From Typhlomys cinereus (taxonomy: Eukaryota > Chordata > Mammalia > Rodentia > Platacanthomyidae): a stretch of DNA of 64,000 nt. The stretch covers positions 1,240,001-1,304,000 of the forward strand of contig JALPQD010000027.1 of assembly GCA_023101885.1 (NCBI GenBank), written 5' to 3'. Positions 46,888-57,013 of this stretch are shown here, in pieces. How positions within the stretch are numbered: position 1 is the first letter of the stretch; every line of letters begins with the position of its first letter. The notes under the pieces were generated by a model. The model was not told the DNA's origin and made no database searches. It saw only the letters and a list, made by a program, of their open reading frames with translations. The position numbers were made by a program, and so were the translations under genes.

Positions 46888-49800
46888 CTAGGAGCCACCT
46901 ATTAGGGAGTACATACGGCGCTTAATTTTCTGGGTTTGGGATACTTCACTTAATATAATTCTTTCTAATGACATCCATTTCCCAGCAAATTCCAGTAATT
47001 CATCATTTTTGATGGCTGAGTAGTACTCCATTGTATAGATGTACCACAGTTTCCTTATCCACTCATCAACTGTTGGACATTTAGGTTGATTCCATGACTT
47101 TGCTATTGTAAACAGTGCTGCTATGAACATGGTCGAGCTTGTGCTATCGAGGCGAACCTCTGCTGCTTGGGGGGTTATTCCCAAAAGTGGGATAGCAGGG
47201 TCATATGGCATTTCAATCTTTAATTTCTTTAAGAATCTCCAGACGGCTCGCCAGAGTGGCTGTATGAGCCTGCATTCCCACCAACAATGTAGGAGAGTTC
47301 CCCTCTCCCCACATCCTCTCCAGCATTTGTCGTTGTTTGTACTGTGGATTTTTGCCATCCTGACCGGGGTGAGATGATATCTCAGGGAAGTTTTGATTTG
47401 CATTTCCCTGATGGCGAAGGAAGTGGAGCATTTTTTAAGATAATTGTTAGACATTTTAATTTCATCCCTGGTAAAGTTTCTTTGAAGTTCCAGGGCCCAT
47501 TTTTTAATTGGGCCAGTGTTTTCCTTGGAGTTTAATTTTCTAAGTTCTTTGTGCACTCTGGACAGTAGAGCTCTGTCAGATATGTGGTTAGTGAAGATTT
47601 TCTCCCATTCTGTGGGTTGCCTTTGAGCTCGTGCGACAATCTCTTTATCTGAACAGAAGCTCTTTAATTTCACAAGATCCCAACTGTTGAGAGTTGGTAG
47701 CAGTGACTGTGCCATTGGATGTCTGTTTAGGAAGTGTTGGCCTAGCCCAATCAGCTTGAGGGAGTTCCCTATCCTTTCAACTATGGCTTTTAAAGTCTCT
47801 GGCCTGATATCAAGGTCCTTGATCCATTTGGAATTAAGTCTTGTACATGGTGACAAGTACGGGTCCAGCTTTAATCTTCTGCATGTGGAGATCCAGTTTT
47901 GCCAACACCATTTGTTGAAGATGCTGTTCTTTTTCCATTGGATTCTTTGGGCCCCTTTGTCAAAGACCAAATGGCTGTAACTTTGTGGGCTTATATCTGG
48001 GTCTTCAATCCTTATCCATTGATCTGTGTGTCTATTTTGGAGCCAGTACCAGGCTGTCTTTATAACTATGGATTTGTAGTATAGACTTAGGTTTGGTATG
48101 GTAATACCTCCAGCTGTGTTTTTGTTACTCAGGATTGTTTTTGCTATCCTGGGTCTTTTGTGCCTCCATATGAACTTTGAGATTGTTTGGTCAACTTCTT
48201 TGAAGAATTGCTTTGGGATTTTGATTGGTATAGCATTGAATCTGTATATTGCCTTTGGTAGGATGGTCATTTTTACAATGTTGATTCTGCCAATCCAGGA
48301 ACAAGGGAGGTCTTTCCACCTTCTGGTGTCTTCTGCAATTTCTTTCTTTAGGGTTTTAAAGTTTTCATTGTAAAGGTCTTTTACCTCCTTAGTTAGGTTT
48401 ATACCAAGGTATTTCATTTTTTTAGGGGTTATAGTAAATGGCATGGTTTCTCTCAAGGCTTTTTCACTTCTTTCATTCTGGGCATATAGGAAGGCCTCTG
48501 ATTTTTGCACATTTATTTTGTATCCTGCCACCCTGCTGAACTTCTCAATTAGTTCCAGGAGCTTCCTGGTGGAGTTTTTGGGATCACTCAGGTATAAGAT
48601 CATGTCATCTGCAAATAGAGATAGCTTGACTTCTTCCTTGCCAATTTGAATCCCTCTTATGTCCCTTTCTTGTCTTATGGCTTCGGCTAAGACTTCAAGT
48701 ACAATATTGAATAGAAGTGGTGAGAGTGGACAGCCTTGTCTTGTTCCTGATCGAAGTGGGAATGCTTCCAATTGTTCCCCATTGAGCATAATCCTTGCTG
48801 TGGGCTTGTTGTATACAGCTTTTATTATATTGATAAAAGTTCCTTCCATTCCTACTGTCTCTAGCGTTTTGATCATAAAAGGCTGTTGGATCTTGTCAAA
48901 AGCTTTTTCTGCATCTATCGAGAGTATCATGTGGTCTTGGACTTTGGACTGGTTTACATGATGAATTACATTTATTGATTTGCGTATGTTGAACCAACCT
49001 TGTGTGCCGGGGATGAAGCCTACTTGGTCCCCATGAATGATCTTTTTAATATGTTTTTGAATCCGATTTGCTAAGACTTTGTTGAGAATCTTTGCATCTG
49101 TGTTCATCAGGGAGATCGGCCTATAGTTTTCTTTTTTAAGTGAATCTTTATTAGGTTTTGGGATTAAAACGATATTAGCTTCATAGAAGGAATTTGGTAG
49201 TGTTCCTTCCTTTGCTATTTGATGGAACAGTTTAAGGAGTATTGGTGTTATTAACTCCTTAAATGTCTTGTAGAACTCTGTGCTGAATCCATCTGGTCCA
49301 GGACATTTTTTGGTGGGAAGATTCGAGATTACTTCCTCAATTTCCTTATATGTTATAGGACTATTTAAGTAATTCACAACTTCCTGATTCAATTTAGGTA
49401 AGTTGTGTTTACTTAGAAATTCATCCATCTCTTTTGTGTTGTCAAACTTCACAGAGTATAAGTTTTTGAAATATGATGTTATAATTCTCTGGATTTCTTG
49501 GGTATCCGTAGTGATAACTCCATGTTCATTTCTAATTTTGTTAATTTGGGTTTTCTCTCTCTTGCTTTTGGTTAGTTTAGCTAGGGGTGTATCGATCTTG
49601 TTGATTTTTTCAAAGAACCAGCTTTTCGATTTGTTGATTTTTTCTATCGTTTTCTTAGTCTCGATTTCAGATATTTCTCCCCTTATTTTGCTAATCTCTT
49701 CTCTTCTACTGCTTTTGGGATCAGATTGCTCTAGTTTCTCTAAAGCTTTAAGCTGCATTGTTAAGTTGTTTATTTCTGATGTTTCCATTTTTTTGATGTG

Positions 49801-50712
49801 GGCATTAAGAGCTATGAACTTACCTCTTAGAACAGCTTTCATTGTGTCCCAGAGATTTTGGTAAGTTGTATTTTCGTTATCATTCACTTTCAGGAAATCT
49901 TGAATTTCCTTTTTAATTTCTTCCTGAATCCAGTTCTCATTCAGCATCATAGTGTTAAGTTTCCAGGAGTTAGTGTATTTTCTCTTGTTTGATGTGTTGT
50001 GGATGTCCAGCTTTAGGCCGTGGTGGTCTGATAGGGCACAGGTTAGAATTTCAACTTTCTTGTACATGTGTAGATTCATTTTGTGGCCCAATATGTGATC
50101 TATTTTGGAGAAAGTTCCGTGTGCTGCTGAGAAAAATGTGTATTCTTTGGTGCGTGGGTGAAAAGTTCGATAGAGATCTGTGAGGTCCATTTCTTTCAGG
50201 GTTTGATTAAGTTCCAAAGTGTCTCTGTTAAGCTTTTGACCTGTTGATCTATCCCATGTAGAGAGGGCGGTGTTGAAGTCCCCAAGAATTATCGTTTGGG
50301 GGTTGATTTCTTGCTTTAGACGCTGTAGGGTTTTCTTAATGAATGTGGAGGGGCCCGTATTGGGTGCATATATGTTCAGTATTGTGAAGTCTTCCTGGTG
50401 AATTGTACCTCTGACTAAAATGTAGTATCCATCCGTGTCTCTTATAATTTTTTTTGGTTTGAAATCCACTTTGTCTGATAGCATAATGGCTACCCCTGCC
50501 TGTTTTCTGCTTCCATTTGCTTGTAGAATTGTTGACCAGCCTTTTATTTTTAGAGCGTGCCTATCTTTTGTGGTGAGATGGGTTTCCTGCAGGCAGCAGA
50601 TTGATGGATTGTGATTTTTAATCCAAGTTTGTAATCTGTGTCTCTTGATCGGTGAATTAAGTCCATTAACATTTAGTGTTATAATGGAGAAACTATTGTT
50701 AATTCCAGACAT
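46888..50712 (-). CDS. LINE-1 ORF2 protein (endonuclease / reverse transcriptase), intact
   Basis: The protein has 1274 codons, the usual size for mammalian L1 ORF2p. It nicks target DNA and copies RNA from the nick in a ribonucleoprotein with ORF1p. The N-terminal AP-like endonuclease (about residues 1-239) has LNVNG with Asn14, QETHL with Glu43, GDFNTA at about 143-148 and SDHH at about 227-230. The RT domain shows [11 protein letters not shown] and the active-site FADD with Asp702 and Asp703, as in human L1. The C-terminal cysteine-rich segment ([18 protein letters not shown]) lies near residues 1128-1145. There is no internal stop or frameshift. Translation probably depends on reinitiation after ORF1, 50 nt upstream. 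Plus-strand frames inside it are antisense shadows. Confidence 0.98.
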   Translation of the reverse strand: MSGINNSFSIITLNVNGLNSPIKRHRLQTWIKNHNPSICCLQETHLTTKDRHALKIKGWSTILQANGSRKQAGVAIMLSDKVDFKPKKIIRDTDGYYILVRGTIHQEDFTILNIYAPNTGPSTFIKKTLQRLKQEINPQTIILGDFNTALSTWDRSTGQKLNRDTLELNQTLKEMDLTDLYRTFHPRTKEYTFFSAAHGTFSKIDHILGHKMNLHMYKKVEILTCALSDHHGLKLDIHNTSNKRKYTNSWKLNTMMLNENWIQEEIKKEIQDFLKVNDNENTTYQNLWDTMKAVLRGKFIALNAHIKKMETSEINNLTMQLKALEKLEQSDPKSSRREEISKIRGEISEIETKKTIEKINKSKSWFFEKINKIDTPLAKLTKSKREKTQINKIRNEHGVITTDTQEIQRIITSYFKNLYSVKFDNTKEMDEFLSKHNLPKLNQEVVNYLNSPITYKEIEEVISNLPTKKCPGPDGFSTEFYKTFKELITPILLKLFHQIAKEGTLPNSFYEANIVLIPKPNKDSLKKENYRPISLMNTDAKILNKVLANRIQKHIKKIIHGDQVGFIPGTQGWFNIRKSINVIHHVNQSKVQDHMILSIDAEKAFDKIQQPFMIKTLETVGMEGTFINIIKAVYNKPTARIMLNGEQLEAFPLRSGTRQGCPLSPLLFNIVLEVLAEAIRQERDIRGIQIGKEEVKLSLFADDMILYLSDPKNSTRKLLELIEKFSRVAGYKINVQKSEAFLYAQNERSEKALRETMPFTITPKKMKYLGINLTKEVKDLYNENFKTLKKEIAEDTRRWKDLPCSWIGRINIVKMTILPKAIYRFNAIPIKIPKQFFKEVDQTISKFIWRHKRPRIAKTILSNKNTAGGITIPNLSLYYKSIVIKTAWYWLQNRHTDQWIRIEDPDISPQSYSHLVFDKGAQRIQWKKNSIFNKWCWQNWISTCRRLKLDPYLSPCTRLNSKWIKDLDIRPETLKAIVERIGNSLKLIGLGQHFLNRHPMAQSLLPTLNSWDLVKLKSFCSDKEIVARAQRQPTEWEKIFTNHISDRALLSRVHKELRKLNSKENTGPIKKWALELQRNFTRDEIKMSNNYLKKCSTSFAIREMQIKTSLRYHLTPVRMAKIHSTNNDKCWRGCGERGTLLHCWWECRLIQPLWRAVWRFLKKLKIEMPYDPAIPLLGITPQAAEVRLDSTSSTMFIAALFTIAKSWNQPKCPTVDEWIRKLWYIYTMEYYSAIKNDELLEFAGKWMSLERIILSEVSQTQKIKRRMYSLIGGS

Positions 50713-50762
50713 TTATTATGTTTAGTAGCTTTTATAAGTATATTGCTTCGCTTTTAATGGTG

Positions 50763-51833
50763 TTATATTTGCCTTCTGTTCTCCTGGATATGCCTGTTTT
50801 TTTCTTCACGCTTGAGTATCATTTCTAGCAGTTTTTGAAGGCCTGGTTTGGTGGCCATGTATCCCTTAAAGTTGTCTTTGTGCTGGAAAATTTTTCTTTC
50901 TCCCTCGATCATGACTGATAGTTTTGCAGGGTAAATCAGCCTGGGTTGACATTTTTGCTCATTCAATACTTGAAGTATGTCTCTCCAAGCTCTTCTTGCT
51001 TTTACTGTTTCGACTGAGAAGTCATTTGTTATTTTAATAGGTTTGCCTTTAAAAGTGACTTGTTTTTTCTCCCTTGAAGCTCTCAGCACCAGTTCTTTAT
51101 CTTGAATGTGGAGTGTTTTAACTATTATTTGCCGCGGTGTGCTTCTAGTTTGGTCGTATCTGTTTGGGGTGCGGAATGCCTCTTGTATATGAATGGGCCT
51201 CTCTTTCTTTAGATGAGGAAAGTTTTCCTTGATGATCGTTTGAAAAATTTCCTCAGGGGTGGTATTTTGAGATTCTTGCTCCGGTATTCCATGAATACGC
51301 ATGTTAGGCTTCTTCAGGGTGTCCCATATCTCTTGGATATTTCTCTCAAGTATCTTTTTGGCTTTAACAACCTCTTCCATTGAGCTGGCTAGTACTCCCA
51401 CTTTATCTTCAAGGTCTGAAATTCTGTTTTCTGCTTCATTAGTTCTGTTGATAAGACTCTCTGTGGCGTTCTGGGTTGAAGATAACTTGTCTTTTAGCTC
51501 AGTTTTAAACTCTGCTTGAGTTTGTTTTAACTGTTCTATGCCACTTTTTGTTTCTTGCACTGTTTTTCTCAACTCCTCCAGATGTCTGTTGTGTTCCTCT
51601 TCAAAGCGATTGATTCGATTATGTAATTCCTCCCGGATTTCCTCTTTCATAGTATTGAACATGGTAATGATCATATTTTGAAAGTCGTTATCCTGGGTCA
51701 GGCTTTCTTGGCCTTTTTCCGCGGGTTTGTTCTTTTTGGAGTCTAACATTATGGGATTAATTTCTTCAGTGGGAGATTTGTTTACTTGAGTGTTGCTTCT
51801 CATGGATTTGCACTTTGACTTTGGCATTGTCAT
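50763..51833 (-). CDS. LINE-1 ORF1 protein (RNA-binding chaperone), intact
   Basis: The protein has 356 codons, close to rodent L1 ORF1p length. ORF1p trimerises through a coiled coil and coats L1 RNA as a nucleic-acid chaperone. Residues about 1-50 are basic and polar. Residues about 55-155 are heptad-rich with many E/K/L/Q (coiled coil). The RRM follows from about residue 175 (MRIHGIPEQ, IQEAFRTPNRYDQ), then the C-terminal domain with VKARRAW and LIYPAKLSV. The start chosen is the first ATG (MTMPKSK), with another Met two codons on. It lies just downstream of the monomer array and 50 nt before ORF2. Confidence 0.96.
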   Translation of the reverse strand: MTMPKSKCKSMRSNTQVNKSPTEEINPIMLDSKKNKPAEKGQESLTQDNDFQNMIITMFNTMKEEIREELHNRINRFEEEHNRHLEELRKTVQETKSGIEQLKQTQAEFKTELKDKLSSTQNATESLINRTNEAENRISDLEDKVGVLASSMEEVVKAKKILERNIQEIWDTLKKPNMRIHGIPEQESQNTTPEEIFQTIIKENFPHLKKERPIHIQEAFRTPNRYDQTRSTPRQIIVKTLHIQDKELVLRASREKKQVTFKGKPIKITNDFSVETVKARRAWRDILQVLNEQKCQPRLIYPAKLSVMIEGERKIFQHKDNFKGYMATKPGLQKLLEMILKREEKNRHIQENRRQI

Positions 51834-52193
51834 TTTAACTCTTAAGATCTCTCAATTTCACTAAACTGAATTATTTGGCCTGGGGTACTGGTGGGCGGGG
51901 CCTGAACGGGGACTTACCTAGGGAGCGGGGTGAGGCCCGGGTGGACCGCGTGCGTGTCCTGACTGGCGGAGCGGGGTGGGGCGAAAAGGGAGGATGGGCG
52001 CAGGGGGAGGTGCTCCTCGTTCCCTGGGCCCCCGCGCGGCTCCGGCTGGATGGCGGGAGTCGGAGCCGGGTCCCCGTGGGCTGACCTGGGGTCCTAGAGC
52101 GCGCGTTGAGGCCCGGCTGGATCTCGCCTACGCGTCCCGACCGGCGGAGGGGGGGTGGGGCGAAAGAGGGAGGCTGCGCGCGTCGGCGTGGAG

Positions 52194-52201
52194 CTATTTA
52201 A
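52194..52201 (-). promoter_or_regulatory. TATA-like box in inner full monomer
   Basis: On the minus strand, TTAAATAG lies within gggTTAAATAGctcc. A GC box (rc of ggggcggggccc, 52215-52226) lies about 20 bp upstream in transcription direction. That order and spacing fit a Pol II core promoter. Confidence 0.5.
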
Positions 52202-52424
52202 CCCGAGGGCAGCTGGGGCGGGGCCCGGGCGCAGGGGGAGGTGCTCCTCGTTCCCTGGGCCCCCGCGCGGCTCCGGCTGGATGGCGGGAGTCGGAGCCGG
52301 GTCCCCGTGGGCTGACCTGGGGTCCTAGAGCGCGCGTTGAGGCCCGGCTGGATCTCGCCTACGCGTCCCGACCGGCGGAGCGGGGGTGGGGCGAAAGAGG
52401 GAGGCTGCGCGCGTCGGCGTGGAG

Positions 52425-52432
52425 CTATTTAA
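52425..52432 (-). promoter_or_regulatory. TATA-like box in outer full monomer
   Basis: Same motif as at 52194, exactly 231 bp away, with the same GC box upstream (rc of ggggcggggccc near 52446-52457). The element's own 5' end sits at a monomer phase about 59 bp downstream of where the next such box would lie. Confidence 0.5.
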
Positions 52433-52604
52433 CCCGAGGGCAGCTGGGGCGGGGCCCGGGCGCAGGGGGAGGTGCTCCTCGTTCCCTGGGCCCCCGCGCG
52501 GCTCCGGCTGGATGGCGGGAGTCGGAGCCGGGTCCCCGTGGGCTGACCTGGGGTCCTAGAGCGCGCGTTGAGGCCCGGCTGGATCTCGCCTACGCGTCCC
52601 GACC

Positions 52605-52618
52605 TCACTTAGGTTTTT
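52605..52618. repeat. Target-site duplication, right copy
   Basis: TCACTTAGGTTTTT, identical to 45896-45909, directly abutting the L1 5' end. Its T-rich minus-strand complement (A-rich target) is compatible with L1 endonuclease priming. Confidence 0.93.
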
Positions 52619-52734
52619 ATTCCTGATGCTTTTCCCTCCTCTCCTTTGTCACCAAGATTCTACTCATCACATGGAAGAAACTTTTTTATTTTTCTTATTA
52701 ATTTACCAGGTGAGGGGTGGAGAAGACACACACA

Positions 52735-52870
52735 TATATGCCATGGCACACAGGTGGAGGTCCGAGAACAGCTTTTGGAAGTCAGTTCTCTCCTTCCACC
52801 ATGTGATCTTCTGGGGATCACACTCAGGTCGTCAGATTTGAATGCACATACCTTACTCAGTCAGCTATCT
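52735..52870 (-). repeat. B3-like SINE, reverse (duplicate of 45185-45300)
   Basis: Reads cacacaggtggaggtccgagaacagcttttggaagtcagttctctccttccaccatgtgatcttctggggatc, ending actcagtcagctatcttg. It is better preserved than its partner at 45.2 kb. Confidence 0.75.
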
Positions 52871-52889
52871 TGTAAATATGGAACTTCTT

Positions 52890-53066
52890 GTTTTACAATT
52901 ACTTATGCATTTCAGGGAAAGAGTATGTGAGAGAAAGATGCAGAGGAGGAGAGATGTACACATGCCTTAGTGTGGACAACTTTCAGAAGTCATTTCTCAC
53001 TTTCTAATATGTGGGCTCCGAGGTTTGCAAGCAGATGCCTTTACCCACTGAATTATCTCTCTGGCC
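52890..53066 (-). repeat. B3-like SINE, reverse (duplicate of 45325-45490)
   Basis: Reads ttacttatgcatttcagggaaagagtatgtgagag, gagagatgtacacatgcc, ggacaactttcagaagtcatttctc, ending ccactgaattatctctctggcc. The linker to the previous SINE (gtaaatatggaacttcttgtttt) resembles the linker at 45302-45325. Confidence 0.7.
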
Positions 53067-53089
53067 TTAGAGGAATATGCACAGAAGAG

Positions 53090-53290
53090 CTGAGAGAGGC
53101 ACATATTACCTAACTTGCCATCTGTCAAAGCCCACCTGATCTCATTCCAAGTTATCCACTTGCCTAGGGAAATGGTTCCACACGCAATGGCTAGGTCTTC
53201 TCACATTGATTAATCCTCTACAGACTCGCCTTATCTAAATACCTTTTCAAAGATGTGGCTGAAGTCTCAACTTGACACATCTCTAACTGT
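53090..53290. repeat. Dispersed repeat, family not identified (copy 3)
   Basis: Partial copy of the family seen at 7570 and 12205: ttgcctagggaaatggttcca, ggctaggtcttctcacattgatt, cagactcgccttatctaaat, tctcaacttgacacatc. Confidence 0.55.
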
Positions 53291-53850
53291 TAAACTCTAA
53301 CTGTTAAACATGTTCAGAGCCTTTGATTCAATCCCCAGAACCACAAGATAATGAAAAAGAGGAAAAGAGAAAACATTTGAAAGAAGCCTATAATCACCTA
53401 TGGAGATGAGCTATTGGATATCTATGGGAAGCATAATTGTACTGACTATTATTTAGCAATTTTAGGCAGGGTATAAGAGATGAAGCTGTTTTGATGTCTC
53501 CGAAGGCAAGGTGTGACAGTATCAGACATCAAAACCTCATTAGTGGAGGTAATGGAGACACCAGTTACTCAAAACTGCCTACTTGGCTAAACTTTGTTCA
53601 TGACTGTGTTTTTAATAAACTATTAGATTGGTTATTGACTAAATTATGTATTTGGATATCTATTACATAGACCAAAGACTTACCCAAAAATAGAGGTTTG
53701 AACATGTTCCTCCCATGGGAATTAAAAATAACCTCCCCAATCCAATGATGCATAAAACAGAACAAGTCACCATTTGTCTCTTTCTGCTTTTCAAATATCT
53801 GACAGGGACTGTGCTTGCCTGAGAACAGTCATCTGCCATCAAGTGGCCTT

Positions 53851-53900
<50 letters not shown>

Positions 53901-54455
53901 CTTAGACATCCCGCTGTTGCTGAGTACTTTGATGTATGATTACCTCAGCTCCTTAGCCTTCTCTGTTGCTACAACTACATGCTTACAATCAGTCAGGAAT
54001 GGTGAGCATCAAAACAATTCGTTCTTGAGTGTCTATAAAAGGAGCCACCAATCTGTTAGAGGGCTTGGGGGTCACCTTGAATCAGAAGGAATGTGAATGG
54101 AAGCATTGCCTAGCAGGGGGCATCAAGTCAGTACAGGGGACAGCAGTAGAATATAGAATGTCACCTGCTACAATAGGCCAGTTGCCACTTTGCCTCCACT
54201 ACATTGTTGACAGTTCTAAGGACTTTACATTGCCTTGCACTGGGGATGGAGTTCTACCAGAAAAAGAGTGTGGAGGGATCCAGGGTTTCTCACCAAACAT
54301 AGATGTTACAGAAAATTTGTTTGTCACACATAGGAACTGTTTAATATGCCACAGATGCCCACAGTTTCTAAAGAAATGATTTCATTTATGTATTTACTTG
54401 AAAAAGCTAATATTTTTTTCTCCAAAATCTTTGAGTTGGGGTTCCCCAGTGTCTG
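53291..54455. other. No recognised gene; (GT)n at 53854-53899 and a weak CTCF-like site
   Basis: A pure GT tract without a SINE body lies at 53854-53899. The 116-codon plus-strand frame 54029-54379 has no domain I recognise. CTAGCAGGGGGCAT near 54110-54123 matches 12 of 14 CTCF core positions. Confidence 0.4.
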
Positions 54456-54461
54456 TTATAT

Positions 54462-57013
54462 ATATATATTTTTAATACATTTTTATTATTATTTCAGCTC
54501 TTACAAACTTAATGGGTACACCAGTTCCCTCCCTCCCTCCTCCTCCCCCCATACCCCCTTCTCCTCCTCTCTACCCCCCTCCCTTCCCATCCCCCAGTGC
54601 CTCCCGCCCCAATTCCCAGAGAGTCCTTTCTTGTGCATGCCTGATTTTCCTCTGGGCCCTCCTCTCCGATGACGTACAAGGACCCAGTGGCCTTTCCTTA
54701 AACACTTTCCCGTGTTCCCCTTAGGTATAGGAACACTGCTGTGTCTGCCAATCCCTTGCCTCCAAACATCTTGGTGCCTTTAGCAGATGCTGGACTTTGT
54801 GGGGTCAATAGTGTGTTGGACAATGCGCAGGGCATGTAAAGTCCATTATGATTGCTTCAGCCCTAACTTGTATGGAGTAACTTACATATCATTGCTCCTC
54901 CCATCCTTTTGCTCTTACACTCTTACCGCCCCCTCTTCCGCAAATTTCCCTGAGCTTCAGGATGGGGAGAGATTAAGCTGGCCTAGTTCTAAGTGGTTGA
55001 TATAGAGTCTCTGAAGTTCTGGATTGTGGTTTGTTGGTTTTCTTTTGCATTTTTGCTGCTCCTGCAATGCCCTTCACTCCATCCTGGTGGGCATTGTATG
55101 TTACCCCCTGGCCAGAGACAAAAAGCTGTTAAACTAGAGTCTTGCGATAAAAGCACATTCAAAGGTAGATGTAATAAAAGTGGGAAACCACAGTGAGGGA
55201 GGGGTCTATCACCAATTTGCACAACGGTTACTTTTTATCTGCCAGACTATATGCCCTCCTCTTCTGGTGAGATCATACCCCCTCAATAGTAAATGATCAG
55301 GAACAAAAGTCTGTGAACTTAATCATATGTCTCATTACTTATTTGAGTCCTTGATGGAGGCTTATTTTCTCTGCTGTAACATGGTCCCTTCTCTCCTTGT
55401 TTCTGGTGTGGCCCTCCTACCCCATCCCTCCTGTTCATAATCCTTGCAATTACTGTCTCTACGTGGGCTGGGTAGGTTTGGTACTAGGAGCCACCTATTA
55501 GGGAGTACATACGGCGCTTAATTTTCTGTGTCTGGGATACTTCACTTAATATAATTGTTTCTAATGACATCCATTTCCCGGCAAATTCCAGTAATTCATC
55601 ATTTTTGATGGCTGAGTAGTACTCCATTGTATAGATGTACCAGCTTTTCCTTATCCACTCGTCAACTGTTGGACATTTGGGTTGATTCCATGACTTTGCT
55701 ATTGTAAACAGTGCTGCTATGAACATGGTCGTGCTTGTGCTATCAAGGTGAACCTCTGCTGTATGTGGGGTTATTCACAAAAGTGGAATAGCAGGGTCAT
55801 ATGGCATTTCAATCTTTAATTTCTTTAAGAATCTCCAGACGGCTCGCCAGAGTGGCTGTATGAACCTGCACTCCCACCAGCAATGTAGGAGAGTTCCCCT
55901 CTCTCCACATCTTCTCCAGCAGTTGGTATTGTTTGTATTGTGGATTTTTGCCATCCTGACTGGAGTGAGATGATATCTCAGGGAAGTTTTGATTTGCATT
56001 TCCCTGATGGCTAAGGAAGTGGAACATTTTTTAAGATATTTGTTAGACATTTTAATTTCATCCCTGGTAAAGTTTCTTTTAAGTTCCAGGGCCCATTTTT
56101 TAATTGGGCCATTGGTTTCCTTGTTGTTTAGTTTTCTAAGTTCTTTGTGCACTCTGGACAGCAGAGTTCTATCAGATGTGTGGTTAGTGAAGATTTTCTC
56201 CCATTCTGTGGGTTGCCTTTGAGCTCGTGTTACAATGTCTTTATCTGAACAGAAGCTCTTTAATTTCAAGATCCCAAATGTTGAGAGTTGGTAGCAGTGA
56301 CTGTGCCATTGGATGTCTGTTTAGGAAATGTTGGCCTAGCCCAATCAGCTCGAGGGAGTTCCCTATCCTTTCAACTATGGTTTTTATAGTCTCTGGCCTG
56401 ATATCAAGGTCCTTGATCCATTTGGAATTAAGTCTTGTACATGGTGACAAGTACGGGTCCAGCTTTAATCTTCTGCATGTGGAGATCCAGTTTTGCCAGC
56501 ACCATTTGTTGAAGATGCTGTTCTTTTTCCATTGGATTTTTTGGGCCCCTTTGTCAAAGACCAAATGGCTGTAATTTTGTGGGCTTATATCTGGGTCTTC
56601 AATCCTTATCCATTGATCTGTGTGTCTATTTTGGAGCCAGTACCAGGCTGTCTTTATAACTATGGATTTGTAGTATAGACTTAGATTTGGTATGGTAATA
56701 CCTCCAGCAGTGTTTTTGTTACTCAGGATTGTCTTTTCTATCCTGGGTCTTTTATGCCTCCATATGAACTTTGAGATTGTTTGGTCAACTTCTTTGAAGA
56801 ATTGCTTTGGGATTTTAATTGGTATAGCATTGAATCTGTATATTGTCTTTGGTAGGATGGTCTTTTTTACGATGTTGATTCTGCCAATCCAGGAACAAGG
56901 GAGGTCTTTCCACCTTCTGGTGTCTTCTGCTATTTCTTTCTTTAGGGTTTTAACGTTTTCGTTGTAAAGGTCTTTTACCTCCTTGGTTAGGTTTATACCA
57001 AGATATTTCATTT
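54462..57013 (-). repeat. 5'-truncated L1, close relative of the full-length copy
   Basis: From left to right it has a T-rich tail region, the CT-rich 3'UTR start (54525-54610), the 3'UTR, and ORF2 from its stop near 55484 up to residue 766 ([11 protein letters not shown]) at about 57013. Here it breaks off into unrelated sequence. Nucleotide similarity to 45.9-48.4 kb is high throughout, so the same or a sister subfamily. No target-site duplication could be read with confidence. Confidence 0.93.
55484..57013 (-). pseudogene. Broken L1 ORF2 (C-terminal 40 %)
   Basis: Three disjoint minus-strand pieces. 56241-57173 holds the thumb and following region, but about 160 bp at its right end are flanking sequence. 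55775-56269 holds the stretch with the cysteine-rich motif ([18 protein letters not shown]). 55484-55726 is the C-terminal tail. Two lesions stand out against the intact copy. A 2-bp deletion near 56268 (tttcaagatccc for tttcacaagatccc) shifts the frame, and a single substitution turns the Gly codon after IPLL into a stop near 55780. It is dead, and it lacks the endonuclease and most of the RT. Confidence 0.93.

Larger units (their letters stand above)
45905..52604 (-). mobile_element. Full-length LINE-1 with both ORFs open
   Basis: On the minus strand it comprises a 5' UTR made of 231-bp monomers (51834-52604), ORF1 (50763-51833), a 50-nt spacer, ORF2 (46888-50712), a 3'UTR of about 1 kb with a G-rich purine block (45931-46887) and a poly(A) tail (26 T on this strand, 45905-45930). 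It is bounded by a 14-bp direct target-site duplication. Every component needed for retrotransposition is present and uninterrupted, so this is a recent insertion and a candidate active source element. Activity is inferred, not shown. Confidence 0.97.
51834..52604 (-). promoter_or_regulatory. L1 5' UTR / monomeric promoter
   Basis: About 770 bp, very GC- and CpG-rich compared with the surroundings. It comprises two full 231-bp monomers (52374-52604 and 52143-52373), a shortened third (about 51965-52142, lacking roughly 53 bp) and a diverged fourth piece (about 51893-51964), then a short non-repeated tether to ORF1. Tandem-monomer promoters are known for mouse and rat L1s; this monomer sequence is not one I recognise. 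Confidence 0.9.
52143..52604. repeat. Tandem 231-bp promoter monomers (two full units)
   Basis: The offset is exactly 231 bp between corresponding phrases (for example gacc at 52370 and 52601; gggcgcagg at 51996, 52227 and 52458). The full units are almost identical; one visible difference is ggagggggggtgg versus ggagcgggggtgg. The similarity suggests recent homogenisation or recent gain. Confidence 0.95.

Noticed and set aside
47123..50183. Plus-strand ORFs up to 153 codons inside the L1
   Set aside because: They are antisense to the intact ORF2 and recur at the same place in the truncated L1; no independent evidence of coding.
51893..52604. 231-bp array considered as an independent satellite or CpG-island gene promoter
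   Set aside because: It is inside the target-site duplications and directly upstream of ORF1, so it is the L1 5' UTR.
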